NCBI RefSeq assembly: GCF_003400205.1
Contig: NZ_QUQV01000002.1
Location: 610,271 to 674,270, forward strand
Length of the DNA stretch: 64,000 nucleotides
Source: Bacillus sp. HNG
GTDB taxonomy: Bacteria > Bacillota > Bacilli > Bacillales > Bacillaceae_L
Direction: 5' to 3'
Below the pieces are notes generated by a model. That model was not told where the DNA came from, did no database searches, and saw nothing but the letters and a program-made list of their open reading frames with translations. The first letter of the stretch is position 1, and every line of letters begins with the position of its first letter. Shown here piece by piece: positions 8,639-16,573 of the stretch. A program made the translations under genes and the position numbers.

Positions 8639-8756
8639 TTTCGTCACCTGTATCTCGCTTTTTTATCGTATATTATAGCATACGTGTTTTGAATAGTTGC
8701 TCCGGTAATGGCTGTTTTATTAAACGTGGTGGCATATGTTCCTTTCAATGACCAAG

Positions 8757-8795
8757 AAAAAAGGAGTCGGAAGTCCATCTCTCCGCCCCTCATAT
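8757..8795 (-). terminator. Probable terminator of the MarR gene
   Basis: A GC-rich bulged stem (GGGGCGGA / TCCGACTCC on the minus strand) is followed by T6, about 50 bases after the MarR stop. Confidence 0.5.
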
Positions 8796-8843
8796 TTTCA
8801 TTTTCCAGATTGCCTTCATCTTGTTAATTAACGAGACAACCGC

Positions 8844-9263
8844 TCACGAAAGTTTTGATAGTTTTTCATAGATGTTTAATAATTGGTTTCTTTCTTCATC
8901 CGTTAGACTTTCGAAAAGCTTCCTGCGAAGTTTTTTTCCTTCTTCATTTGCTTCAATTAAAACTTCATATCCTTTTTCCGTAATTTCCAAATAAATGACT
9001 CTACGGTTGGACTCGTCTTGTTTTCGAACCACTAATTCTCTTTTCACAAGTTTATTTGATAGATGGGTTAAAGTAGGCGGGGTGAGTCCCAATGCTTTCG
9101 CAATATCGGAAGGTCGGCTTTTTCCATGCGTTTTCAAGTGGCCGAGCACTAGAATATGAGAGACTCCTAAATCTCCCTCAAATAGCTTATTCCATTGAAT
9201 GATTAACTGATTGGTTACCTTATCCATATTATGTAAGATTTCAAAAATCGTTTGCTCTTTCAT
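8844..9263 (-). CDS. MarR family transcriptional regulator
   Basis: Winged-helix regulator of 139 residues. The DNA-binding core is RPSDIAKALGLTPPTLTHLSNKLVKRELV (read in pieces), followed by the wing KQDESNRRVIYLEITEKG, all typical of MarR. The C-terminal helix ends at KLSKLS. It lies downstream of two SDR genes on the same strand. Two copies of the palindrome TTAGATATCTAA sit upstream of the SDR/MFS units (10856-10867, 13158-13169), the size expected for a MarR operator. I infer that it represses these units in the absence of their substrate. Only 27 bases separate the hairpin at 9291-9317 from its start. Confidence 0.88.
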   Translation of the reverse strand: MKEQTIFEILHNMDKVTNQLIIQWNKLFEGDLGVSHILVLGHLKTHGKSRPSDIAKALGLTPPTLTHLSNKLVKRELVVRKQDESNRRVIYLEITEKGYEVLIEANEEGKKLRRKLFESLTDEERNQLLNIYEKLSKLS

Positions 9264-9290
9264 AAATTGTAATCCCCGCTTTCAAATATA

Positions 9291-9317
9291 AGAGCCCTTA
9301 AACAAAGTAAGGGCTCT
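9291..9317. terminator. Hairpin between SDR and MarR genes
   Basis: Perfect 10-bp stem AGAGCCCTTA / TAAGGGCTCT. T5 follows only on the plus strand; in the minus direction of the flanking genes it is followed by TATATTTG. It is therefore a weak terminator or partial attenuator for MarR expression. Confidence 0.55.
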
Positions 9318-9331
9318 TTTTAGCATACACA

Positions 9332-10066
9332 TTATTGGGCAGAGAATCCACCATCAATCACGATTTCTGCACCTGTAATATAAGATGATTCTTCTGAAGC
9401 AAGGAATAATGCTGCATTTGCAATGTCACTTGGTTTTCCTAATCGTTTAAGTGGTGTTGCCTGGATTAAATGACCTAAAAGTTCCTTTGAAGCACTTAAA
9501 GCTTGAGTCATTGGTGTTTCAATGATCCCAGGGAATAGGGCATTCACACGAACTCCATTACGGCCAAAGGTTGTAGCTGCAGCTTTAGATATTGCACGAA
9601 CTGCTCCCTTAGAAGCTGAATAATGGTTAAAGCCTTGGCCAATCTGTGCTGTGTAAGAAGATATATTGATAATAGATCCTTGACCTTGAGCTTCCATATA
9701 TGGAGCAACATGTTTCATCCCAGCAAATGGACCGAAACCATTGATAGAAAGCATTTTTTGCCAATCATCTAGATTGATATCAGTATATGGTTTTTCTGAT
9801 GATATTCCAGCGTTATTTACTAGAATATCGATTTTACCAAATCGTTCATTCACTTCTTTTGCTAAAGCTGCCCAATCCTCGTCGGAAGCAACGTTTAGCT
9901 TCATCCCGTATACATTTTCAAGTTGACTAATTTTTTCAAGCGCAGCCTCGTTAATATCTGCTGCGATAACGGTAGCACCTTCTTGGCTGAATAGTTTGAC
10001 CATCCCTTCACCAATTCCAGAGGCTCCACCTGTAATAATAGCTACCTTATTATCCAATCTTCCCAT
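9332..10066 (-). CDS. SDR family oxidoreductase
   Basis: Classical short-chain dehydrogenase of about 244 residues. The cofactor loop is TGGASGIGEG. NNAGISS, the catalytic serine in ISSYTAQ and the YSASKGA tyrosine/lysine pair are all present. Asp in the AADIN segment after strand two suggests NAD(H). The second ATG (10066) has better spacing to AAGGAG than the first (10072). It is the last gene of a pair with another SDR that starts at 10829, and the two stop and start within 14 bases. The C terminus GAEIVIDGGFSAQ is complete. The substrate is unknown; context suggests an inducible catabolic pathway. Confidence 0.88.
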   Translation of the reverse strand: MGRLDNKVAIITGGASGIGEGMVKLFSQEGATVIAADINEAALEKISQLENVYGMKLNVASDEDWAALAKEVNERFGKIDILVNNAGISSEKPYTDINLDDWQKMLSINGFGPFAGMKHVAPYMEAQGQGSIINISSYTAQIGQGFNHYSASKGAVRAISKAAATTFGRNGVRVNALFPGIIETPMTQALSASKELLGHLIQATPLKRLGKPSDIANAALFLASEESSYITGAEIVIDGGFSAQ

Positions 10067-10079
10067 CTTCATTCACTCC

Positions 10080-10829
10080 TTATCGTAATTTTATTGAACC
10101 GCCATCAACCATTATTGTTTGGCCAGTAATATAATCTGAATCACTACTTGCCAAGAACACTGCAACTCGGCCAATATCTTGTTCTGGATCTCCAAGTTTA
10201 CGCAATGGAATCTTGTTTACCATTGCTTCATACATTTCAGGTGCACTGTCGCGCCATTGTTCAACACCTGCTGTTAATGCGATGGGTGAAATTAGATTAA
10301 CGTTAATGCCTTCAGGTCCCCACTCATTTGCTGCAACACGAGAAATTGCGCGAATAGCCTCCTTTGCAGCTGCATAAGAAGTCTGTGTCATTTGTCCATC
10401 TATTCCTGCACCAGAAGCAAAGTTAATCACTTTCCCATTAGATTTCTTTAATTCTGGATACGCTGCTTGCATAAAGTGAAAAGTAGGATAAAAGCCTGTC
10501 CCAAACGATAAATCGAGCATCTCCTGTGTTGTTTCACTAAATAATGCTTGTCTTGATGCATGTGCATTATTAACTAAAATGTCCAGCTTTCCATACTTTT
10601 TTACAACTTCATTTACAATCTCATTTACATTTTCTTTAATGGAAATATCTTTTATAAAAAGTAAACCTTCTGTGTATTGATTGATCTCAGCGAGTGTTTC
10701 TCTCCCTTTTTCTTCATTCACATCAACTATTGCGATGTGAGCACCTTCTTTTGCCATAGCAAGAGCCATTCCTCTACCAATACCTGAAGCACTACCAGTA
10801 ATGATCCCAACTTTACCTTGTAACTTCAT
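10080..10829 (-). CDS. SDR family oxidoreductase
   Basis: Short-chain dehydrogenase of about 249 residues. It has TGSASGIGRGMA, VDVNEEKG (acidic residue favouring NAD), NNAHASR in place of the usual NNAG, and YAAAKEA as catalytic pair after NFASGAG. NNAH and ASGAG are deviations from the classical NNAG and ISS. The catalytic Ser in FASGAG is present, so activity is likely. The second ATG (10829) has proper spacing from AGAGGT. The palindrome CATTTAGATATCTAAATG lies 24 bases upstream and probably covers the promoter. It forms a unit with the SDR at 9332. Confidence 0.85.
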   Translation of the reverse strand: MKLQGKVGIITGSASGIGRGMALAMAKEGAHIAIVDVNEEKGRETLAEINQYTEGLLFIKDISIKENVNEIVNEVVKKYGKLDILVNNAHASRQALFSETTQEMLDLSFGTGFYPTFHFMQAAYPELKKSNGKVINFASGAGIDGQMTQTSYAAAKEAIRAISRVAANEWGPEGINVNLISPIALTAGVEQWRDSAPEMYEAMVNKIPLRKLGDPEQDIGRVAVFLASSDSDYITGQTIMVDGGSIKLR

Positions 10830-10852
10830 TATCATAACCTCTTTTCGTTATA

Positions 10853-10870
10853 CATTTAGATATCTAAATG
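10853..10870. promoter_or_regulatory. Putative MarR operator 1
   Basis: Perfect 18-bp palindrome CATTTAGATATCTAAATG just upstream of the two-SDR unit. Its 12-bp core TTAGATATCTAA recurs at 13158-13169 before the other SDR/MFS unit. Confidence 0.6.
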
Positions 10871-10995
10871 TTTTACATCTAAATTATATCAAACTCATAT
10901 ACAACTCGCAAATAAATAAACCTATATTCAAAAAGTGTATTTAACTAATAGGCATTAGTGTTTTTTCGTTGCAAATCTTTAGTCACGATCATTCC

Positions 10996-12261
10996 TTAGT
11001 TCCAAAAACCATCTTGCTCCATTTTCTTTTTACCTCTGAAAGCTACAATTACACAAATAATATTTGTGATTAACATAAAAATAATTGCATATAAAACCGG
11101 AGCGTAGCTTCCAGTAAAGTCATACACATACCCATAAGCTGGTAAAGCAAGAATTGATGCCACAGCTAACCCTAGTGATGCGGTTGAATAGATTTGACTA
11201 TATTCTTTATTTCCAAATAAACTAGATGCGAGCGCAGGTCCTAATGTTCCAATTGAAGAAGATATAAAGCCAAATAGGACAACTGCCAACGAAATGATAC
11301 CTGTGCTCGTTCCTGAGAATAATAGTAAACATATTGCTACTAGACCCACAGTCATCGCAAATACGGCTGTATTTTTAGAACCTATTCTATCTGTTAAGAA
11401 TCCAATAATTAGTGAACCTATTAATACACCTATCATATAGGTCCCCATTACATTTCCAGCAAATGTTACATCGAATCCCTTATTCATTAAATATGTTGGG
11501 ATATGCATCGAAAAACTCGCAATGGATGTAACGAGAAAGAAAAATACGATTAATGCATAGAATGCAGAAGATTTTTTTGCAACCTTTAATTCTACGCCTT
11601 TTTCACTTATTTCCCCTTCGTTTACAGGACCACTCTGGTTTGTTTCACCCATACCAAATGGAAGTACCCCTTTGTCTTGAGGTGACTTTTTAATTAATAA
11701 CATGATAATAGGAACGACAATAATGATTACTGCAATACCAACAATGATATAGGAAGATCTCCAACCATGTCCGGCAATCAAACTACCAACAATTGGTTGT
11801 GCTATTGCACCGAGTAATCCACCAGCCGCACTAAGAATGCCAAGTGCAAGCCCATTACTCTTTTTAAACCATTGATTAATTAAAACTGGTCCAGCAATTA
11901 CTGTGATAAACACGCCACCTACTGCCAAAGGAATCGCAAATAGATACCATCCCCAAACCGATTTCATTAAACCGAACATGGCAAATGCTCCAGCTTGCAA
12001 AACAATCGCAATCGTTAATAGGAGGCGAGTATCGTATTTCGCCATCATTTTACCGCCAATCGGTAAGAAAACCATTGTGACCACAGCTGAAACACTAAAA
12101 TATAAAGATAAACTCCCCATCCCAATTCCAAGATCTTTTGTGATTGGGGATAAAAATAGACCAGCTGAATTATTTAGCCCACCTTTTCCAAGCCCCACAA
12201 TCATACATAATGCAACTAGTATCCACCATGCATAGTGGATTCGTTTTTTATTTTTTCCCAT
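10996..12261 (-). CDS. MFS transporter, monocarboxylate/OFA-like
   Basis: Polytopic inner-membrane carrier of 421 residues with about 12 predicted helices. The N terminus HYAWWILVALCMIVGLGKGG is typical of the oxalate/formate antiporter and monocarboxylate porter branch. A GWRSSYIIVG segment ends the first half, then a hydrophilic loop of about 40 residues (around 200-235), and the second half carries FLTDRIGSK. It lies 49 bases after the SDR gene at 12311 and is in the same unit. It probably imports the organic acid or alcohol that the three SDR enzymes process. The specific substrate cannot be read from sequence. Confidence 0.85.
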   Translation of the reverse strand: MGKNKKRIHYAWWILVALCMIVGLGKGGLNNSAGLFLSPITKDLGIGMGSLSLYFSVSAVVTMVFLPIGGKMMAKYDTRLLLTIAIVLQAGAFAMFGLMKSVWGWYLFAIPLAVGGVFITVIAGPVLINQWFKKSNGLALGILSAAGGLLGAIAQPIVGSLIAGHGWRSSYIIVGIAVIIIVVPIIMLLIKKSPQDKGVLPFGMGETNQSGPVNEGEISEKGVELKVAKKSSAFYALIVFFFLVTSIASFSMHIPTYLMNKGFDVTFAGNVMGTYMIGVLIGSLIIGFLTDRIGSKNTAVFAMTVGLVAICLLLFSGTSTGIISLAVVLFGFISSSIGTLGPALASSLFGNKEYSQIYSTASLGLAVASILALPAYGYVYDFTGSYAPVLYAIIFMLITNIICVIVAFRGKKKMEQDGFWN

Positions 12262-12310
12262 GAGCTCCCATACTCCCTTTATCTCAACTTTCTTAACGAG
12301 TAATCATCAT

Positions 12311-13117
12311 TTAGCTTTGTGCCTTCTTCATAAATTCCTCAAAATCAGCAATACTTGGGTTTGCTATATAATGTCCACCTTCAACTTGAATGGTTTGTCC
12401 AGTAATAAACTTTGCTTCATCTGAAGCTAAGAATACAACTGTGTTCCCGATATCTTCCGGCTCTCCGTGATATGGCAACGCATTAAATTTCGCAAAAATA
12501 TCCAACACCTCAGGTGACATGTTATTTCTAGCAGCAGGTGTTAAAATTAAACCTGGCGCAACCGCGTTACAGCGAATTTTGTTTTTCCCATATTGAGTAG
12601 CAATGTATTTCGTAAGATTTACTACACCCGCTTTTGATGCTCCATATGCAGAACGGATGGAGTCGCTGAAAAACCCAGCCATCGATGCTGTATTAATAAT
12701 AGAGCCACCACCAGCTTTAATCATGTGTGGAACTGCAAATCTTGTTCCAAGCAATACGCTCTTTAAGTTCAAATTCATGAGACGATCCCACTCATCAAGA
12801 TCCATGTTCACAATATCCAAATCTTTTCTTAGATTAGTAGAACCCACATTGTTGTAAAGAACATTGATAGTACCATATTCCTTGACGGTAAATTCAACAG
12901 CCTCCATGATCGAGATTTCATCACCGGCGTCAAGAAAAATCCCGACAGCCTCACCACCATTAGACTTTATTTCTTGTGCTGCTTCCCTTGCTCCATCTAC
13001 ATTAAAATCAGCAATAACAACTTTGGCACCTTCTTTTGCTAATAATGTCGCAGATGATAATCCAATACCTGAAGCGCCACCTGTTACTAACGCAACTTTA
13101 TCCGTTACTCTCCCCAT
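12311..13117 (-). CDS. SDR family oxidoreductase
   Basis: Short-chain dehydrogenase of about 268 residues, somewhat longer than its neighbours because of a C-terminal tail (IADFEEFMKKAQS). Motifs are TGGASGIGLSS, IADFNVD, NNVGSTN (NNVG variant), NTASMAG and YGASKAG. ATG at 13117 follows AAAGGGG with eight bases between; the frame continues to 13147 without support. It is the first gene of a unit with the MFS carrier. The 12-bp palindrome TTAGATATCTAA lies 41 bases upstream. All family residues needed for catalysis are present. Confidence 0.88.
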   Translation of the reverse strand: MGRVTDKVALVTGGASGIGLSSATLLAKEGAKVVIADFNVDGAREAAQEIKSNGGEAVGIFLDAGDEISIMEAVEFTVKEYGTINVLYNNVGSTNLRKDLDIVNMDLDEWDRLMNLNLKSVLLGTRFAVPHMIKAGGGSIINTASMAGFFSDSIRSAYGASKAGVVNLTKYIATQYGKNKIRCNAVAPGLILTPAARNNMSPEVLDIFAKFNALPYHGEPEDIGNTVVFLASDEAKFITGQTIQVEGGHYIANPSIADFEEFMKKAQS

Positions 13118-13157
13118 ATTCGAAACCCCTTTCAAAATAATGTTCATCGTTAAATAT

Positions 13158-13169
13158 TTAGATATCTAA
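13158..13169. promoter_or_regulatory. Putative MarR operator 2
   Basis: TTAGATATCTAA, identical to the core of the site at 10853-10870. It lies upstream of the SDR/MFS unit. Confidence 0.6.
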
Positions 13170-13308
13170 CAATTAAGCAACTAAATACTAGCAGAATCGT
13201 TTCTACTTTGCAACCACAAACTTTAGTATTTTTGGTATACATTGGCACTGGTCAGATTCAAAAAAAAATCATTGCAATACACTAAAAAGAGAGGTGAAGC
13301 TCAGAGCT

Positions 13309-14373
13309 TCACCTCTCATATTTAAACCAATCCGCCTTTTCCATATTTACAAATGGGATATCCGTGTCCACTTCCCCTTCGATTTTTGTAATCGGGAAGT
13401 CAGTCCCATTTACCCATTCACCAAAGTTTAAAATAGTAGGATCCTGATCTCCGCCAAGCGCACACCAGGCTTCTAGCTTATCAGGAAAGTAAGCAGATGT
13501 ATGAATGGTTCCTGCCCAGCTCCCATAGAGCTTAGAAAAAACTCCTTTATCTGTATCATTTAATAGACGAAACGCATCAAACCCATTTAGATGCATTTTT
13601 TCTTCAATCGCCTGCAGTCTTTTATTCGAATCATCAAGGACGCGACGATTTTCTTCGGTTAAGATTTTAAAATGATTGGTGCAGGTGTATCCTTGCCTTA
13701 CCTCGACTCTTCTTGGCGAAGTTTCCACGATAAAGGGCATCTCACACCTGGAGTCGAATAAAACATAGCTAAAAGAACCTCGATGTGGAATGTCCTTCAA
13801 CATCTGAACAGCTTCTTCAACATTAGCGCATAGTTCGAGAATCAGTCTTCCAATCATATGACAAATGAATCCGTTCCCCGGGCGCTTTCGGTTCATAAAG
13901 GTATATCCCATCGATAACCCCTTATCGTTCATCCCATCCGACCGACCGGTAATCTTTTGAGTTAAACCGAGGGTTGCATTCCCTCGGTCTGACGGCTGAA
14001 AAACAACAAGGCGCCCATCATAGGTCTTTGGATGATAATCATAATTACGGATCATGTAATTATCGCCGACTATAATCGAACACCCTGAAGGCTTAATGTT
14101 AACCCTATACCCTCCAAATTCCATCAATACCTTTTCCATTGACCATTCCAAAGCATCCTGAAGCCCCAAAAACTCTTCCCACATAAACGGGGACAAACGT
14201 TCAAATACCTTTTTCGTCTCATCAGGATTGATTCGAAATAAAGGTCTCCTTACCTTCCATTGCTGCTCCCGATTCTTCACCAAAAAAGAATCCTTCAGAA
14301 GCTTTCCCTGCATATGACCAAAATCATAATGACTTCCCCGAAACTGAATCACATCAGCAAATATCCTCTTCAT
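13309..14373 (-). CDS. C45-type Ntn hydrolase, acyl-CoA:6-APA acyltransferase-like
   Basis: Protein of about 354 residues resembling the peptidase C45/acyl-coenzyme A:6-aminopenicillanic acid acyltransferase family, which cuts itself to expose an N-terminal cysteine nucleophile. The likely nucleophile is the Cys in KPSGCSIIVGD, preceded by Gly as in the family. MIRNYDYHP and SDGMNDKGLSMGYTF follow, as in Ntn acyltransferases and linear amide hydrolases. ATG at 14373 follows GAGGAGGATTTT. The frame reaching 14430 would translate a REP-like palindrome. It is transcribed alone. A penicillin-related role should not be assumed, because Bacillus homologues are uncharacterised amidases. Confidence 0.8.
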   Translation of the reverse strand: MKRIFADVIQFRGSHYDFGHMQGKLLKDSFLVKNREQQWKVRRPLFRINPDETKKVFERLSPFMWEEFLGLQDALEWSMEKVLMEFGGYRVNIKPSGCSIIVGDNYMIRNYDYHPKTYDGRLVVFQPSDRGNATLGLTQKITGRSDGMNDKGLSMGYTFMNRKRPGNGFICHMIGRLILELCANVEEAVQMLKDIPHRGSFSYVLFDSRCEMPFIVETSPRRVEVRQGYTCTNHFKILTEENRRVLDDSNKRLQAIEEKMHLNGFDAFRLLNDTDKGVFSKLYGSWAGTIHTSAYFPDKLEAWCALGGDQDPTILNFGEWVNGTDFPITKIEGEVDTDIPFVNMEKADWFKYER

Positions 14374-14385
14374 AAAATCCTCCTC

Positions 14386-14412
14386 GGGACATAGGGACAG
14401 GTTCCTTGTCCC
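14386..14412. repeat. REP-like palindrome, copy 5
   Basis: GGGACATAGGGACAGG is followed by TTGTCCC. It lies 13 bases upstream of the C45-family start codon, within its leader. Confidence 0.75.
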
Positions 14413-14473
14413 TTCAATGCCTTTTTCCATTTATGTACCATAGATATTTTCTCATTTATCTCCCGAAACGTAA

Positions 14474-14503
14474 AATAGACCAAACCATAAGGCTTGGTCT
14501 ATT
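14474..14503 (-). terminator. Terminator of the DUF378 gene
   Basis: Inverted repeat AATAGACCAA...TTGGTCTATT is followed on the minus strand by TTTT, 15 bases after the DUF378 stop. Confidence 0.7.
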
Positions 14504-14517
14504 CGTGGAAATGCTTT

Positions 14518-14745
14518 TTATGTTCTGCTTGTTTCAGGAACAACTTCTCGATCAGGCTTGAATAGAAGACTTAGGCTGTATAAGCCACTTAAGCCCACTA
14601 AACTATAAATAATCCTGGACAAGATTGAATCCTGACCTCCAAAGATTGCGGCTACCAGATCAAATTGAAAGAAACCGATAAGCCCCCAATTAATTGCCCC
14701 AATAATTACTAAAGCAAGCGCAAAACGTTGTAATCCACTCATCAT
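14518..14745 (-). CDS. DUF378 (YuzA-like) membrane protein
   Basis: A 75-residue membrane protein of the DUF378 family (B. subtilis YuzA). The first helix carries the hallmark ALVIIGAINWGLIGFFQFDLVA, followed by a loop and a second helix (IIYSLVGLSGLYSLSLLF). The charged C terminus is PDREVVPETSRT. Ribosome binding site GGAGCGATA precedes ATG-ATG. The family has no known function. It has its own terminator and lies downstream of the TetR gene at 14813. Confidence 0.88.
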   Translation of the reverse strand: MMSGLQRFALALVIIGAINWGLIGFFQFDLVAAIFGGQDSILSRIIYSLVGLSGLYSLSLLFKPDREVVPETSRT

Positions 14746-14812
14746 TATCGCTCCTCTTATATTTAGTAATTTTAGGTTTTACAATTAAAATTTAAAATAT
14801 ACATGCAAGAGG

Positions 14813-15388
14813 TCAGATTTGTTCCTTTATCCCAAAATTAATTCCATTTTTAATAAAAGGAATGGCTGATTTTATCATTTCCTCTGGGCTAATCGAATCC
14901 GGATTTCTTCTCCATTCGGCGGAAGCCCCGTACATTCCCCAACTCAGCATGATAGCCGTTACTTTTAGAGAATTTTCATCATCTGTAGGATGCTGCTCTT
15001 TTAACATTTTATAAAAAATAACTTCAAGCTGGTCCCGAATAATTCGGGCAATTGTATCCTCATATCCTCGATGGCATCGATTTGATAAGGAAAGCTGAAA
15101 GTTCGTAATTGCTTTAAAGATGCCAATAAACGTTTCTTCATTCAATACGCTTTGTTGGAAGGACCCGCTATCCAAATTAATTAACAGAACCTCGGATAAA
15201 ACTTTATCGAGCAGATCATAAATATCTTCAAAGTGATAATAAAATGTGGCCCGATTGATCATCGCTTCGGTCGTAATGTCTTTAATCGTAATGTCCTTAA
15301 ATTCCTTTTTACTGGAAAGTTCAATAAAAGAATCCATAATAAGTTTTCGTGTTCGCAGTACTCGGGGGTCAGTTTTTTCTTCTGTCAT
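14813..15388 (-). CDS. TetR family transcriptional regulator
   Basis: Regulator of about 191 residues. The N-terminal helix-turn-helix is VLRTRKLIMDSFIELSSKKEF followed by ITIKDITTEAMINRATFYYHFEDIYDLL (pieces of the standard TetR_N domain). A variable ligand domain follows. ATG at 15388 is supported by GGAGGGACGAGCGAA; the frame that extends to 15478 crosses a palindrome and is unlikely. The 16-bp palindrome at 15429-15444 lies 40 bases upstream and is a good autoregulatory operator candidate. It is divergent from the DsbA-like gene, which may be its target. Confidence 0.85.
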   Translation of the reverse strand: MTEEKTDPRVLRTRKLIMDSFIELSSKKEFKDITIKDITTEAMINRATFYYHFEDIYDLLDKVLSEVLLINLDSGSFQQSVLNEETFIGIFKAITNFQLSLSNRCHRGYEDTIARIIRDQLEVIFYKMLKEQHPTDDENSLKVTAIMLSWGMYGASAEWRRNPDSISPEEMIKSAIPFIKNGINFGIKEQI

Positions 15389-15428
15389 TTCGCTCGTCCC
15401 TCCTACTTTTTCAACAATTTCGCAAATG

Positions 15429-15444
15429 TGTTGGATATCCAACA
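15429..15444. promoter_or_regulatory. Putative TetR operator
   Basis: Perfect 16-bp palindrome TGTTGGATATCCAACA in the intergenic region between the TetR gene and the divergent DsbA-like gene. Confidence 0.55.
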
Positions 15445-15518
15445 TATCAACTAATCTATTGGTATGTATGCTTCCCATTATCCACTAAAATGAAAGTACA
15501 AAGCAAACAGAATGCTTA

Positions 15519-15546
15519 TGGGACGCAGGGAAAGGATCCCTGTCAC
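15519..15546. repeat. Degenerate REP-like element, copy 6
   Basis: TGGGACGCAGGGAAAGG is followed by ATCCCTGTCAC. Most of the outer and inner arms are kept, with several substitutions. It lies 33 bases upstream of the DsbA-like start. Confidence 0.6.
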
Positions 15547-15578
15547 ACCACAAAAAAATAAAAAGTGAGGGATTTCAA

Positions 15579-16499
15579 ATGACAAACAACAATTTAATGT
15601 GTGATTTAGAAACAGGTGTATGTGGAGTAGCAGGAGATGAAGAAATGGAGATAATTGATTTGAACGAACCTACAAAGACAATCGATCTTTACTATGTAAC
15701 AGATCCAATCTGCTCACATTGCTGGGCACTTGAACCTACTTTCCGCCGGTTCAAAGAACAATATGGACATTATTTCAATTTCCACACTGTTTTAGGGGGA
15801 TTACTTGAGAAATGGCATGGTGGACCAGTTGATCCGGCAAATGGAATCTTTGGACCTGCAGACGTAGCTGGGCACTGGAGAGAAGTTGGCGAATATTCAC
15901 GTATGCCAATTGATGGATCATTGATGATTGACAATCCTGTTCAATCTTCCTTTCCGCCATCTCGTGTATACAAGGTAATTCAAAAAAATCATGGTGATGA
16001 CAAAGCAAATGAGTATTTACGCATTGCTAGAGAAGAGCTATTTGCTTTTAATAAGAACATCGCTGAAAAGTCCGTGATGATTGAAAATGTAAATAGCTTA
16101 GGGCTAGACGGAGAAGCAATCGTAGAAGAAGCAGAATCTGAAGTTGGTCAACAATTATTACACGAAGACTTTGCTCTCTCAACAAAACTTGGGGCCAGAG
16201 GCTTTCCAACAATTATCATGGTGAATGAAGAAAATAAAGGTGTTAAAATTGTGGGCAGCCGTTCGTTGGACTACTATGTATCTGGACTATCTAAAATGAT
16301 AGGTGAAGAAGAACCACAAGCAAAACAGCAGCCGGCTTTATCTAAATTACTTGAAAAGGAACTTCTTTTTGCTAAAGAAATTGAAGTTATGTACGATTTA
16401 GAACCATCTGAACTGCAAGCCTTTGTTGATAAGCAATTAAAACCAGAGACTTATGAAGAAAAAGAACTTCTTGGTGAAAAATACTTTGTAAAAAAATAG
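15579..16499 (+). CDS. DsbA/FrnE-family thioredoxin-fold protein (SpxH-like branch)
   Basis: Protein of 306 residues with a thioredoxin fold of the DsbA/FrnE family. The active site is CSHC in YVTDPICSHCWALEP, and GARGFPTIIMV contains the cis-proline. There is no signal peptide, so it is cytoplasmic. The same overall design is found in SpxH (YjbH), the adaptor that delivers Spx to ClpXP, and in FrnE isomerases; this protein is closer to the FrnE-like group. Two extra cysteines occur near the N terminus (MCDLETGVC). The C-terminal 60 residues form a separate helical region. Ribosome binding site GTGAGGGATTTCAA precedes the ATG. It is divergent from a TetR gene. Confidence 0.82.
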   Translation: MTNNNLMCDLETGVCGVAGDEEMEIIDLNEPTKTIDLYYVTDPICSHCWALEPTFRRFKEQYGHYFNFHTVLGGLLEKWHGGPVDPANGIFGPADVAGHWREVGEYSRMPIDGSLMIDNPVQSSFPPSRVYKVIQKNHGDDKANEYLRIAREELFAFNKNIAEKSVMIENVNSLGLDGEAIVEEAESEVGQQLLHEDFALSTKLGARGFPTIIMVNEENKGVKIVGSRSLDYYVSGLSKMIGEEEPQAKQQPALSKLLEKELLFAKEIEVMYDLEPSELQAFVDKQLKPETYEEKELLGEKYFVKK

Positions 16500-16501
16500 A
16501 G

Positions 16502-16573
16502 TGGGACAGAGGGACAGGTACACTGTCCCTCATTCTTATATGTTGGGACGAGGGACCTGTCCCCGTGTCCCAC
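16502..16573. repeat. Paired inverted REP-like elements, copies 7 and 8
   Basis: One copy (16502-16530, GGGACAGAGGGACAGG...CTGTCCC) and an inverted copy (16544-16573) fill the space between two convergent genes. The right copy touches the pirin stop codon and the left copy starts three bases after the other stop. The pair could also act as a transcription barrier. Confidence 0.8.

Noticed and set aside
13309..14373. Penicillin acyltransferase function
   Set aside because: Only family-level similarity with a G-C processing site; no beta-lactam biosynthesis genes are present.
15579..16499. Calling the DsbA-like protein SpxH/YjbH
   Set aside because: The fold and CxxC agree, but the body of the protein resembles FrnE-type proteins more, and no spx-related context is present.
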